From Vibrio chagasii (GTDB lineage: Bacteria > Pseudomonadota > Gammaproteobacteria > Enterobacterales > Vibrionaceae): DNA of 64,000 nt. The DNA lies in assembly GCA_041879415.1 (NCBI GenBank), contig CP090851.1, positions 1,674,001 through 1,738,000 on the forward strand, read 5' to 3'. Within the stretch, counting starts at the first letter, position 1, and each line of letters starts with the position of its first letter. Under the pieces are notes generated by a model. That model saw only the letters and a list, made by a program, of their open reading frames with translations. It did no database searches and was not told where the DNA came from. This document shows, one piece after another, positions 45,271 to 53,127 of the stretch. Made by a program: the position numbers and the translations under genes.

Positions 45271-48050
45271 AAAATAGCACGTTTATTACAACAACGTTCT
45301 TAGGTTCGTTGACCTTGTCACAACTGGTTTTTGCTAATGGAAACACTTTAATCCCAGCGGGGTTTGAAGATTTTTATTCGCAACAAGAACGCGATGTCGA
45401 GATAAAAAACATTAATGGTCGTTACATGACGATTCCTATGCTGGTAACTTACAATTCAGTGCAATTCAGTAACCCTGACGATGCGACTGCAGTTGTAAAT
45501 GAACTGATGTCATCAGGATTAAATGAGCGTACAGCAAAACAGATAGTTGCTGGCTTTGCTCGCGGCCAATCGAATACAGTTGACTGCCAAGGTGACCTGA
45601 ACTTATGTAGCCTTACACCGAAAAGCTACGACACATTTTATGACTATCACTCAAACAAGCTATACGTCTATGTAAACAAAGAACTGCTTAAGGAGAGTAA
45701 ACCGAAAGCACTCAAGAAGCATTACGCGTCTACCTACAACGCAAATCCAGGCTTAATTAACAACGCAAGCTTGTACACATCAAGCGATTTTACTAATAAC
45801 TTGAATGTGAATTTAAGTGATCAATTCATCTTGGGACTGCCTTATGGCTCGGTTCATGTCGACACCTACTTAAGCAACCAAGAAGATACGTCAGAGCTTA
45901 ATTATGGCTACTACAATCTTGAGTACCAAAACCTGCGTCTAACTACGGGCTATCACCAAGATCGCTTGGCGCTTAATAGCACCTCTTTCCTGCTAAACGG
46001 CACTCATTATCATGATGTAAATGTAAATTTGTCATCGAGTAAAAACCTAAGCCGCACCGCTAAAAACGAAGACCAATCACTGTACTTCTATGCCCAAACG
46101 CAAGGCGTACTCAAAATTCTACGCAATGATCAGATCATCGTTCAACAGTCGGTAAAAGAAGGTCAAGGAAGCATCAGCTACTCAGAACTACCCGATGGCG
46201 TTTATGACGTTACCGTTGAGATCTCGGTTGGAAACCAGATACTTTCCTCGGAGTCGGTGAGAATTTACAACGCGAATACCGACACGCTAAATACGGGAGA
46301 ATTCGACTACTCGATCGCTGTAGGCCAATTCCAAGATAACGACACCTATCTAAATGATGACAGCCAACCTTCAAGTTTATCTTCATCCAAAGAACTCAAA
46401 GGTGTGGCATTCCTTCAAGGTGGATTGGCTTATAAATGGTCGGATACACAAACGGTTGCGATTGGTAGCACTATAACTAACGAACATGCGATGGCGCAAT
46501 TGGGGTCTAAAGGCTACCTACCATTCGACAGTCGCTATGAAATGTTCCTTTCGAATATCGACAGTGAGGCTTGGTATTTATCTGGCTACTGGAACCTAGG
46601 TGCATTGGGCTTTACCTATGAGCGCCTAAACAACCCAGACCAAAACCCATTTGCAGAATATTTATACGGTGCCAGTGACAAAGAACAGCTCGGTATTTCC
46701 ACCAGCTACACCATTGGTGACACCGTGCGTGGATATAGCTCAGTGAATCACATAGAACAAAGTAATTTATACAACAGCTCACTAAGCAATTGGTCACTGT
46801 CTTCTGGTTTAAGTGCGCCGTTTATTGTCGATTCAACTCTCGACCTTAACGTCACCTTTAACAATGAACAACTGACATCCAATTGGGAGGATGGTGAGCT
46901 CTCTATCTCTCTGAATTGGTCGGTACCTCTTTCATCGAAGCTTACTGGCAATACGGGTTTCACCGTCACAGAAAATGGCTTTAGCCAATATACCAATAGC
47001 TTAGAAACGCAGGATCTCGTCGACGACCAAGACGCGGACTTGCGACTCACCGCGAGCAACAGTTACTACGTTAACTCCCCTAATGCGGCGGTAACGAATG
47101 TAACAGCGTACGCCGCTAAACGTGACGAGCATTACCAAGCTGACGGCTTTGTCTACGCCGCGAACAACGGCGAAAAAGCGTTAAACGCAACATTACGTAG
47201 CACCCAAATTATTGGTGGTGAGAGCGTGAGTTTCACTACAGCAAAAAGTGATGCTTACGTGGTGGTCGATACTCAAAACAACATCCGCTTTGATGTCGAT
47301 GAACGAAAAACCAAAGGGTTGGTAGTGGTAAGAACCGATGACCAAGTGATGAACAAACAATACATCTACGATGACCGCGCAGTCATTACTTTAGATGACT
47401 ACCAAGCCGCAACCATCGAGCTTGATGTCGAGAGCGTCGCTTTGCACAACACTGGTCAACAATCAGTAACTGGATACACGCACCCTGGTTCAGTCATTGA
47501 ATTGAATTCAAACGTGAGTCGTGTGATTAGTTTTGTCAGCAAATTCAAAGATATTTTCGGCAACGATGTACACGACATTGAATGTGAAGGTCCGGCTTGT
47601 TTGAACGTATCAAGCATTACGTCTGGCATTCACAAAGTTGACGTACAAGAAGGTCAACAGTTCGCTTTAACCACTAACGGTCAGCAATGCTATTTGCCAT
47701 CGGTTGATGATGCAAAGCAACTGAACTTTGGTACCAACTTCTGCCAACCGAACTTGAATCCGATGGAATCTATGATGTTGGTGAGCAACAACGAAGAAAT
47801 AAACGTGATGTACATCGGTGAATTCGATGACATCAACATACTGAACAAACAATTGCATGCGCTGACTGACAACGGAATGGAGTTTATTACCACTCGTCTA
47901 GGTCGTACTTCTTTTGTTTATCTGACTGTAAATAAGGATCTTCAACTCAGTCATCAACAACGTCAACACATAGAAAATGTTGCTCGCTACGCCAATTCGG
48001 AATCGCTACGAGAGCACAACTTTGTACTTAACCGACCTGAAGGTAACTGA
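45267..48050 (+). CDS. TcfC/CooC-like outer-membrane usher
   Basis: Outer-membrane usher that assembles and exports pilus subunits. The 927-residue protein starts at GTG 45267 (MKNSTFITTTF) with a signal peptide ending VFA/NG. It has an N-terminal domain (about 25-150), a TcfC-type E-set-like region (YAQTQGVLKILRNDQ and YSELPDGVYDVTVEI at about 285-345) and a long beta-barrel. The C-terminal region (about 730-860) contains GYTHPGSVIELN and cysteine pairs as in CS1-type ushers. Length and domain order are those of the alpha family (CooC/TcfC/CblC) rather than of FimD. It is translationally coupled to the gene before it (GTGA overlap). Confidence 0.85.
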   Translation: MKNSTFITTTFLGSLTLSQLVFANGNTLIPAGFEDFYSQQERDVEIKNINGRYMTIPMLVTYNSVQFSNPDDATAVVNELMSSGLNERTAKQIVAGFARGQSNTVDCQGDLNLCSLTPKSYDTFYDYHSNKLYVYVNKELLKESKPKALKKHYASTYNANPGLINNASLYTSSDFTNNLNVNLSDQFILGLPYGSVHVDTYLSNQEDTSELNYGYYNLEYQNLRLTTGYHQDRLALNSTSFLLNGTHYHDVNVNLSSSKNLSRTAKNEDQSLYFYAQTQGVLKILRNDQIIVQQSVKEGQGSISYSELPDGVYDVTVEISVGNQILSSESVRIYNANTDTLNTGEFDYSIAVGQFQDNDTYLNDDSQPSSLSSSKELKGVAFLQGGLAYKWSDTQTVAIGSTITNEHAMAQLGSKGYLPFDSRYEMFLSNIDSEAWYLSGYWNLGALGFTYERLNNPDQNPFAEYLYGASDKEQLGISTSYTIGDTVRGYSSVNHIEQSNLYNSSLSNWSLSSGLSAPFIVDSTLDLNVTFNNEQLTSNWEDGELSISLNWSVPLSSKLTGNTGFTVTENGFSQYTNSLETQDLVDDQDADLRLTASNSYYVNSPNAAVTNVTAYAAKRDEHYQADGFVYAANNGEKALNATLRSTQIIGGESVSFTTAKSDAYVVVDTQNNIRFDVDERKTKGLVVVRTDDQVMNKQYIYDDRAVITLDDYQAATIELDVESVALHNTGQQSVTGYTHPGSVIELNSNVSRVISFVSKFKDIFGNDVHDIECEGPACLNVSSITSGIHKVDVQEGQQFALTTNGQQCYLPSVDDAKQLNFGTNFCQPNLNPMESMMLVSNNEEINVMYIGEFDDINILNKQLHALTDNGMEFITTRLGRTSFVYLTVNKDLQLSHQQRQHIENVARYANSESLREHNFVLNRPEGN

Positions 48051-48052
48051 TT

Positions 48053-48751
48053 ATGAAAAAGCTTCCTATCTTACTGACTGCTGCTCTTGCAACCTCTGTT
48101 AACGCGATGAACGTAGACACCATGTTATTGGTTGGAGACGAATACGGAAATGGTGTATTCACTCTTTCAAACAGCAATAAAATTACAGAATTCATTCAAT
48201 CCAACATTACTCAATTGCTGGTTGAAGATGGCGAGATCACGCGCGTGCCATACGCTGAGGATAACTTTGAAGACTGGCGAGTAACGCTGACTCATAACAA
48301 AACTATCCTAGAACCGCACCGTCAAAAGCAAATTGGCGTGCGCTCTTTGTGTGGGAACAAGTGTAATTTTACTGAAGACCAGTACTACCTTGTCAGCTTT
48401 GAACCTTCTCCGTACGACCCTGAAGGAAAATTGGATTCAGCCGTGACGATTAACTTTGGCTACCGTCCTTTATTTGTTATCCCCGCACAAGCTCAAGATA
48501 TTGATTATTCGATTTCTTTAGATCAAGGCCAACTACACATTAACAACACAGGTAACAGCTTTGTGCGTGCCTATGTCGATCAATGCACAGACGAAGTAAC
48601 AGAAGATTGTGAAGTCACCATCATGTCTCTAGCTGGCCGTGAGCGTAGCTACCCCCTGCCAGAAAACATCGACCTTTCGGACCTAAAAGTCACTGTTGTT
48701 AACCACGACGAAAGTTACCGCCAAGATGTGACTCTGAGTGAGAGCAAATAA
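48053..48751 (+). CDS. Periplasmic pilus chaperone of the alpha type
   Basis: Predicted two-domain immunoglobulin-like chaperone that caps pilin subunits in the periplasm. The 232-residue protein has a signal peptide (about residues 1-18, ending VNA/MN). The first domain contains the SNITQLLVEDG strand region, and the second begins near PLFVIPAQAQDIDYSI. It resembles CS1-type chaperones (CooB/CblB) in length and position next to the usher. Cysteine pairs CGNKC and CTDEVTEDC are unusual and may form disulfides. It follows the usher by two bases and overlaps the adhesin gene through TAATG. Confidence 0.8.
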   Translation: MKKLPILLTAALATSVNAMNVDTMLLVGDEYGNGVFTLSNSNKITEFIQSNITQLLVEDGEITRVPYAEDNFEDWRVTLTHNKTILEPHRQKQIGVRSLCGNKCNFTEDQYYLVSFEPSPYDPEGKLDSAVTINFGYRPLFVIPAQAQDIDYSISLDQGQLHINNTGNSFVRAYVDQCTDEVTEDCEVTIMSLAGRERSYPLPENIDLSDLKVTVVNHDESYRQDVTLSESK

Positions 48752-49791
48752 TGAAACAATTCGTTTTATGGTCGCTACTGTTCGCGGCTATGCCAAACTA
48801 TGCAGCCACCCTCAACATCAATATTGAGGGACAGCAAGTACGCTTTGAAAACGCCATCGCAATCGGTGGAAATAACTATACCTTGAGTGATTGGTCTATC
48901 GCGAATGGCCTCACGCCAACGAGTCAGTTTTTGCCAAGTGCATTTGTTACTGACAAGCCAGACACCATGACATTGACTAGTAATGCTGGTCAGAATGTGG
49001 AAGCGGCAATTGCGGTTAATGGCTTGCAATACAATACAGCGTCGAACCAGTACACACGTGGCGACAATCAGTTTGTCACACCAGTTTGTAGCCAGTCTCA
49101 ACTGTCGGGAAATCTAGTCACGCTTCATGACAGCGATACACAAAACTGCAGTGCGAATTTCTCATTGGATTATCCGCAATCCATCACGCCGTTTTATTTC
49201 TATCGTCCGACCTTCAACATAGATACAGCTTCACTATTGAACACACTTCAAGGTCAAACAAAGGGTGTCTATACGGCGACGATCCCAGCGGACATTAAAT
49301 ACTATTACCGATCTGCGGGTGGCGCGCTGACCTACCGAATTTTGCCTGACGTTTTTACCGTTAATATCGACTACACACCGAACAGCTTAGAGAGCATAGA
49401 TGTGGTAGGCGATGGCGTACTACACCCAGTGTATGACACAACGAACCATACCGTTTCAGCACAGACCACGTTCAACGTCACCGCGCTAGGCCAGTTCAGT
49501 ACTGGCTTATCGATGACCGTACTCACCAATGAATTTGAGCTGACATCAGCATCAGGTAAGACATCGATTCCCTACTCTATCCAGTGCAATGAAGCGAACT
49601 GTGAGGATACAGATTGGGTTAAAGATGGCGTCAATCAACTCGACAATAATCAAACCAGCTATGTGATTCAGTCACCGAGCTCAGTGATCAATTTCGATCT
49701 TAATGTTAACTACCAGAATATTCCTTCGACAGACGTTGAAACCGCTACTTATTCAGGAAACTTCACCGTGATGTTTGAGGAGTTGTACTAA
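48751..49791 (+). CDS. Pilus tip adhesin (CooD-like)
   Basis: A secreted protein of 346 residues with a signal peptide ending NYA/AT. The size, a large N-terminal part containing a cysteine pair (VCSQSQL and NCSANF) and a pilin-like C-terminal beta domain ending YSGNFTVMFEELY fit the single-copy tip adhesins of alpha-type pili such as CooD. Its place after the chaperone supports this. The receptor is unknown. Start and stop codons overlap the neighbours through TAATG. Confidence 0.72.
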   Translation: MKQFVLWSLLFAAMPNYAATLNINIEGQQVRFENAIAIGGNNYTLSDWSIANGLTPTSQFLPSAFVTDKPDTMTLTSNAGQNVEAAIAVNGLQYNTASNQYTRGDNQFVTPVCSQSQLSGNLVTLHDSDTQNCSANFSLDYPQSITPFYFYRPTFNIDTASLLNTLQGQTKGVYTATIPADIKYYYRSAGGALTYRILPDVFTVNIDYTPNSLESIDVVGDGVLHPVYDTTNHTVSAQTTFNVTALGQFSTGLSMTVLTNEFELTSASGKTSIPYSIQCNEANCEDTDWVKDGVNQLDNNQTSYVIQSPSSVINFDLNVNYQNIPSTDVETATYSGNFTVMFEELY

Positions 49792-50603
49792 TGAAACTAT
49801 CGACTTTTTCTTTCGGTGACGCTTTGGCGACGAAATACGCTATCGCCGGAGCCTTAATTCTGCCTAACCTATGCTTGGCCGACACTTCACCGTTTTACAT
49901 CGGTGCTGACGTCACTAACGCAGGCAAAACAAACTCTGACGTATCTGACAACGCATTTGGTGGGCAGATTCTATTGGGCTATGACCTAAGTGAAACCTGG
50001 TCCCTTGAAGCCAGCACCGGCTATTACGGGCACATTAAAACAATGATAGAACCCGACTACCCTTACTCTGAAGTGATCGAAGAAAGATTCAGTGGCACTG
50101 ATATTTCGCTACTGGGCTCTCTCCCACTCTCTCGTCAATACAACCTGTATGCAGGAGCTGGAGCTTTACTAGAAGGAAGCAGCTGGTCCCCGATTACACA
50201 GTTTGGCGTAGAGTATGAGTTTGATGAACAGCTAACGATGAAGTTTGGCTATAAGTTCGTCTTCAACAATGACCCAGAAAAAGACCTTCAAGTGCTGAGT
50301 ATAGGCATGCGTTATCACTTCCCTATGCAGCACACAAGAGAACCTGAACCCTTCGTTTACGATGATATAAAGGTTACCTCAACATCAGAAAGAACCATTT
50401 ATGAGCCCAAGGTCGAGCAGCAGATCTGTAAGCCAATTCGTTACATCGTAAAACAAGGTGACTGGTTGATTAAAATTGCCCAAAAACAGCAAATCAGTTT
50501 CGAAGTGTTGAAACAGCTGAATGGCAACTTTACCGACCTTAAAAACATCAATTTGATCTACGCAGGAGATGTCGTCCTTGTACCAAATAGGCACTGTAAT
50601 TAG
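49791..50603 (+). CDS. Outer-membrane beta-barrel with C-terminal LysM domain
   Basis: A 270-residue protein with a long signal peptide (about residues 1-30, ending CLA/DT). An eight-strand OmpA/OmpX-like barrel follows (about 33-185, ending MRYHFPM), then a linker and a LysM domain at about 218-267 (IRYIVKQGDWLIKIAQKQQ ... IYAGDVVLVP). A barrel tied to a peptidoglycan-binding LysM unit is unusual in a pilus operon. It could anchor the usher or pilus base to the cell wall. It overlaps the adhesin gene and is followed after two bases by the second regulator gene. Confidence 0.82.
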   Translation: MKLSTFSFGDALATKYAIAGALILPNLCLADTSPFYIGADVTNAGKTNSDVSDNAFGGQILLGYDLSETWSLEASTGYYGHIKTMIEPDYPYSEVIEERFSGTDISLLGSLPLSRQYNLYAGAGALLEGSSWSPITQFGVEYEFDEQLTMKFGYKFVFNNDPEKDLQVLSIGMRYHFPMQHTREPEPFVYDDIKVTSTSERTIYEPKVEQQICKPIRYIVKQGDWLIKIAQKQQISFEVLKQLNGNFTDLKNINLIYAGDVVLVPNRHCN

Positions 50604-50605
50604 TT

Positions 50606-51154
50606 ATGTTGTTGTATTTAAATAACCAAAATGACGCTCTAGAAATCTACGATCAATCTCTGAGGATTATAAACTCAGTATCTCTTAGCCTCATTGAACT
50701 AAATATTCTCCAAGTACTATATAAGAATGTTTATAAGCCTTGTACGCGACAAGAATTGAAGCAAGCAGGATGGCCAGACCGTGTGGTAGGCCCAAACTCG
50801 TTGAATGTTTGTATTATGCATCTTCGGAAAAAACTTAAGTCGATCATTCCAGAATCAGAAATAAGAGTAGTACCTTCGCACGGCTATAAGTTGCTAGTTC
50901 CCACCTCATTTAGCTTAATCAATGAAGAGGAATTTCCCGATATAAGACTGAAAGTTAACGCAAAAAAAACCATAGAGACACAACTGGAGAACAATCTAAG
51001 CTCATCGGCGCTAAATAAGAGCACACGAGTTTATGCTGAGTATGGATTAACCAGTAGCAAAGAGCGTCACAAGAAAATTAGATGGGAGGACCTCGCGCTT
51101 ACTGCCTGCATCTGGCTATATGCGATTTCACTCTATCACTCAATTTTTAACTGA
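50606..51154 (+). CDS. Membrane-bound ToxR-like transcriptional regulator (right cassette)
   Basis: A 182-residue protein with a winged-helix domain at about residues 1-105 and one membrane segment at the extreme C-terminus (about 162-182). It shares GWPDRVVGPNSL (55-66) and IMHLRKKL (70-77) with the left-cassette regulator at the same relative spacing, so the two are paralogues. Almost nothing lies beyond the membrane, so signal input must come through partners. It begins two bases after the barrel/LysM gene and is therefore part of the pilus transcript, allowing feedback on pilus expression. Confidence 0.85.
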   Translation: MLLYLNNQNDALEIYDQSLRIINSVSLSLIELNILQVLYKNVYKPCTRQELKQAGWPDRVVGPNSLNVCIMHLRKKLKSIIPESEIRVVPSHGYKLLVPTSFSLINEEEFPDIRLKVNAKKTIETQLENNLSSSALNKSTRVYAEYGLTSSKERHKKIRWEDLALTACIWLYAISLYHSIFN

Positions 51155-51160
51155 GGCCCC

Positions 51161-51586
51161 ATGAGACTCAAACGACCACTACTTATTATTATTGCCATAT
51201 TGTCTATCCCCTATATCAACGCAACGGGTGGAGAGTTTTCTGTTTATTCCGGCCAGACTAGGCAACATGCAGAAACCCACATGCAATTCTTTCACGGTCT
51301 GTACTCGTCGGTTCAATTTTTGCCCCACGAGGTAGTAAGGAAAGGATATGGCATTTATGCGGTGCTGAATGACACGGTTTTCATGCTCGCTTTAGACAAA
51401 GACTACGAATTTCTTAACCCGAATATTGATGACAGAGAGGTACTCAAACTCGATGCTCTTCAGCACCTATCAAAAATCAATGTTGCGCAGCTAAGCTCGG
51501 ACAAGAACACAATTTATATGCGAAAACGGTTGGAACATGAAAAAATCGAAAACATTCAATTTAAAGGCGATTTGGGCTTCTGGTAA
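51161..51586 (+). CDS. Small membrane-anchored protein B1 of the right cassette
   Basis: A 141-residue protein with an N-terminal hydrophobic segment (residues 6-20) that could be a signal peptide or anchor. GLY at 46-48 and GIYAVLNDTVFM at 64-75 repeat the pattern and 18-residue spacing of the left-cassette proteins A1 and A2. It starts six bases after the regulator gene and overlaps B2 by 50 bases. It is inferred to be a periplasmic partner of the regulator. Confidence 0.74.
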   Translation: MRLKRPLLIIIAILSIPYINATGGEFSVYSGQTRQHAETHMQFFHGLYSSVQFLPHEVVRKGYGIYAVLNDTVFMLALDKDYEFLNPNIDDREVLKLDALQHLSKINVAQLSSDKNTIYMRKRLEHEKIENIQFKGDLGFW

Positions 51587-52028
51587 AATTTCATTATGGA
51601 AAGTATCGCTAATACTTGCGGTTCTGTTGTTGATGAGCCCTTGGATCAAACTCGTTGGGTATGAGTTCACACTCGAGAGTTGTTTAGATAGTCCCCAACG
51701 ATCTTTGCATGTCTACATCAACAATGGTGTGTTTACCTTTGTGAATATTTTGTCTGACGGCACCACTAGAAAGAGTTCGGGCCTGGTTGGTTTTACACAA
51801 AACACACTCTATTTTCTGATTTTAGAGTCAAAGTACCTACACGTAGATGACCACTTGTCTCCAGAACTCAAACGTGACTTCATTAATGCCAACAATCGGC
51901 TTTTTGATGTTCGATTAAAAGCGCAAGGCGAGCACAATGTTTTGATGTCATTTGATGAAGAGTTACAGTTTCAAAAGGTACAAACTCAAATCGCCAAGAT
52001 TCAAGGTAGCTACCCCAAAATTAATTGA
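51537..52028 (+). CDS. Small membrane-anchored protein B2 of the right cassette
   Basis: A 163-residue protein with a basic cytoplasmic N-terminus (about 1-20), one membrane segment (about 22-40, ending SPW) and an extracytoplasmic domain. GVF at 64-66 and GLVGFTQNTLYF at 82-93 match the paralogue pattern with the same 18-residue spacing, though it is the most diverged of the four. The 50-base overlap with B1 is large but the reading frame is long and has the family motif. It is the last gene of the pilus transcript. Confidence 0.72.
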   Translation: MKKSKTFNLKAIWASGKISLWKVSLILAVLLLMSPWIKLVGYEFTLESCLDSPQRSLHVYINNGVFTFVNILSDGTTRKSSGLVGFTQNTLYFLILESKYLHVDDHLSPELKRDFINANNRLFDVRLKAQGEHNVLMSFDEELQFQKVQTQIAKIQGSYPKIN

Positions 52029-52053
52029 TCCTCCTGAATAAACTAGACGCATC

Positions 52054-52082
52054 AAAAAGCCCCAACGCATGGGGCTTTTTAT
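52054..52082. terminator. Bidirectional terminator between pilus and giant-protein operons
   Basis: AAAAAGCCCC at 52054-52063 and GGGGCTTTTT at 52071-52080 form a 10-base-pair stem with T runs in both directions. It ends the pilus transcript on the plus strand and the ompA-like transcript on the minus strand. Confidence 0.9.
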
Positions 52083-52103
52083 CGTCATTTGAAAAGCTAG
52101 CTT

Positions 52104-53072
52104 TTAATCATTACCAAGCTTCTTTTCGCTTTCACGACGAAGAAACTCTTGCTCACTACCCGACAGTGTTTGCTGTTCAGCCGTAATATCCGATTCTTTA
52201 AACACGATAAACGCTCGGCGGTTAAGTGCATCCGCTTTCTCTGAACGTTCGTTTATCGCTGGCTGCAATTTACCAAACGACTTCACTTCCCAGATAAACT
52301 GTTTAGGGTCGAGTTTGGTTTTGAGGTACTTCACCACGCTTTCTGCGCGGCGCTCCGCTAACTTCTCGTTGTAAGAAACCGAACCAGCTTGGTCAGTATG
52401 CCCTGCCACCATGATGTTGCCTTGCAAGCCACTCAATTGAGATGCAAAGTCATCTAACTGAGTTAAGTCCTCTGGTTTCAGCACTGACTTATCAAAATCA
52501 AAGTGCGGTGTGATCGCCATATACACTTTACGCTCAGGTTTTGGTGGCTCACAGAAAGGCATCTCTTCGTACTTCTGCGCTTCTTCAAACACGATAAACG
52601 CACGGCGGTTCTCCGCTCGGTCTTTATCTGTTTTACCTAGCAACAGAGGCTGAGTTTCGCCGAGGTGTTTCACTTCCCAATCGTAATTCTTAGGGTCCAA
52701 ATGCGTCTGTAGGTAGTCAGCCACTGACTTAGCGCGTCGCTGAGAAAGGCGCTCATTATATTCCTGAGAACCTTTGTAATCGGTGTGCCCGACAATCGTG
52801 ATACGCCCTTTTAAGCCTCTGATCTCTTGAACGAAGCTATCTAGGTTGATCTTGTCGAGGTCACGTAGCTTGTACTTATCAAAAGCAAAGTGCTCTGCAA
52901 TCGCAATGTGCACTTCACGTTCAGGTGCTAAACATTCACTAATCAGAAACTTAGAAACATCTAAACCTGCAAACTTGTCTCGGTTTTCTTGACTCACATA
53001 GGTGTCGGTTGCACAGCCAGCAAGTATCAAAGCGCTCATTACGCCGCTGACTAGGCCAATTGTTATTTTCAT
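52104..53072 (-). CDS. Lipoprotein with two tandem OmpA domains
   Basis: An outer-membrane lipoprotein of about 322 residues that should bind peptidoglycan twice. The lipobox is ILAGC. Two OmpA C-terminal domains follow one another: the first contains FAFDKYKLRDLDK, IVGHTDYKGSQEYN and ENRRAFIVFEE; the second contains FDFDKSVLKPEDL, VAGHTDQAGSVSYN and LNRRAFIVFKE. The two are clearly an internal duplication. I start at the ATG at 53072 (MKITIGLVSG). It is the last gene of the giant-protein operon, 55 bases after the barrel gene. Confidence 0.88.
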   Translation of the reverse strand: MKITIGLVSGVMSALILAGCATDTYVSQENRDKFAGLDVSKFLISECLAPEREVHIAIAEHFAFDKYKLRDLDKINLDSFVQEIRGLKGRITIVGHTDYKGSQEYNERLSQRRAKSVADYLQTHLDPKNYDWEVKHLGETQPLLLGKTDKDRAENRRAFIVFEEAQKYEEMPFCEPPKPERKVYMAITPHFDFDKSVLKPEDLTQLDDFASQLSGLQGNIMVAGHTDQAGSVSYNEKLAERRAESVVKYLKTKLDPKQFIWEVKSFGKLQPAINERSEKADALNRRAFIVFKESDITAEQQTLSGSEQEFLRRESEKKLGND

Positions 53073-53127
53073 CTTATTGTTTGTTCTCAATTTTCAACTC
53101 TCTGCTTTCTGTCCACTTGGGAATCGC

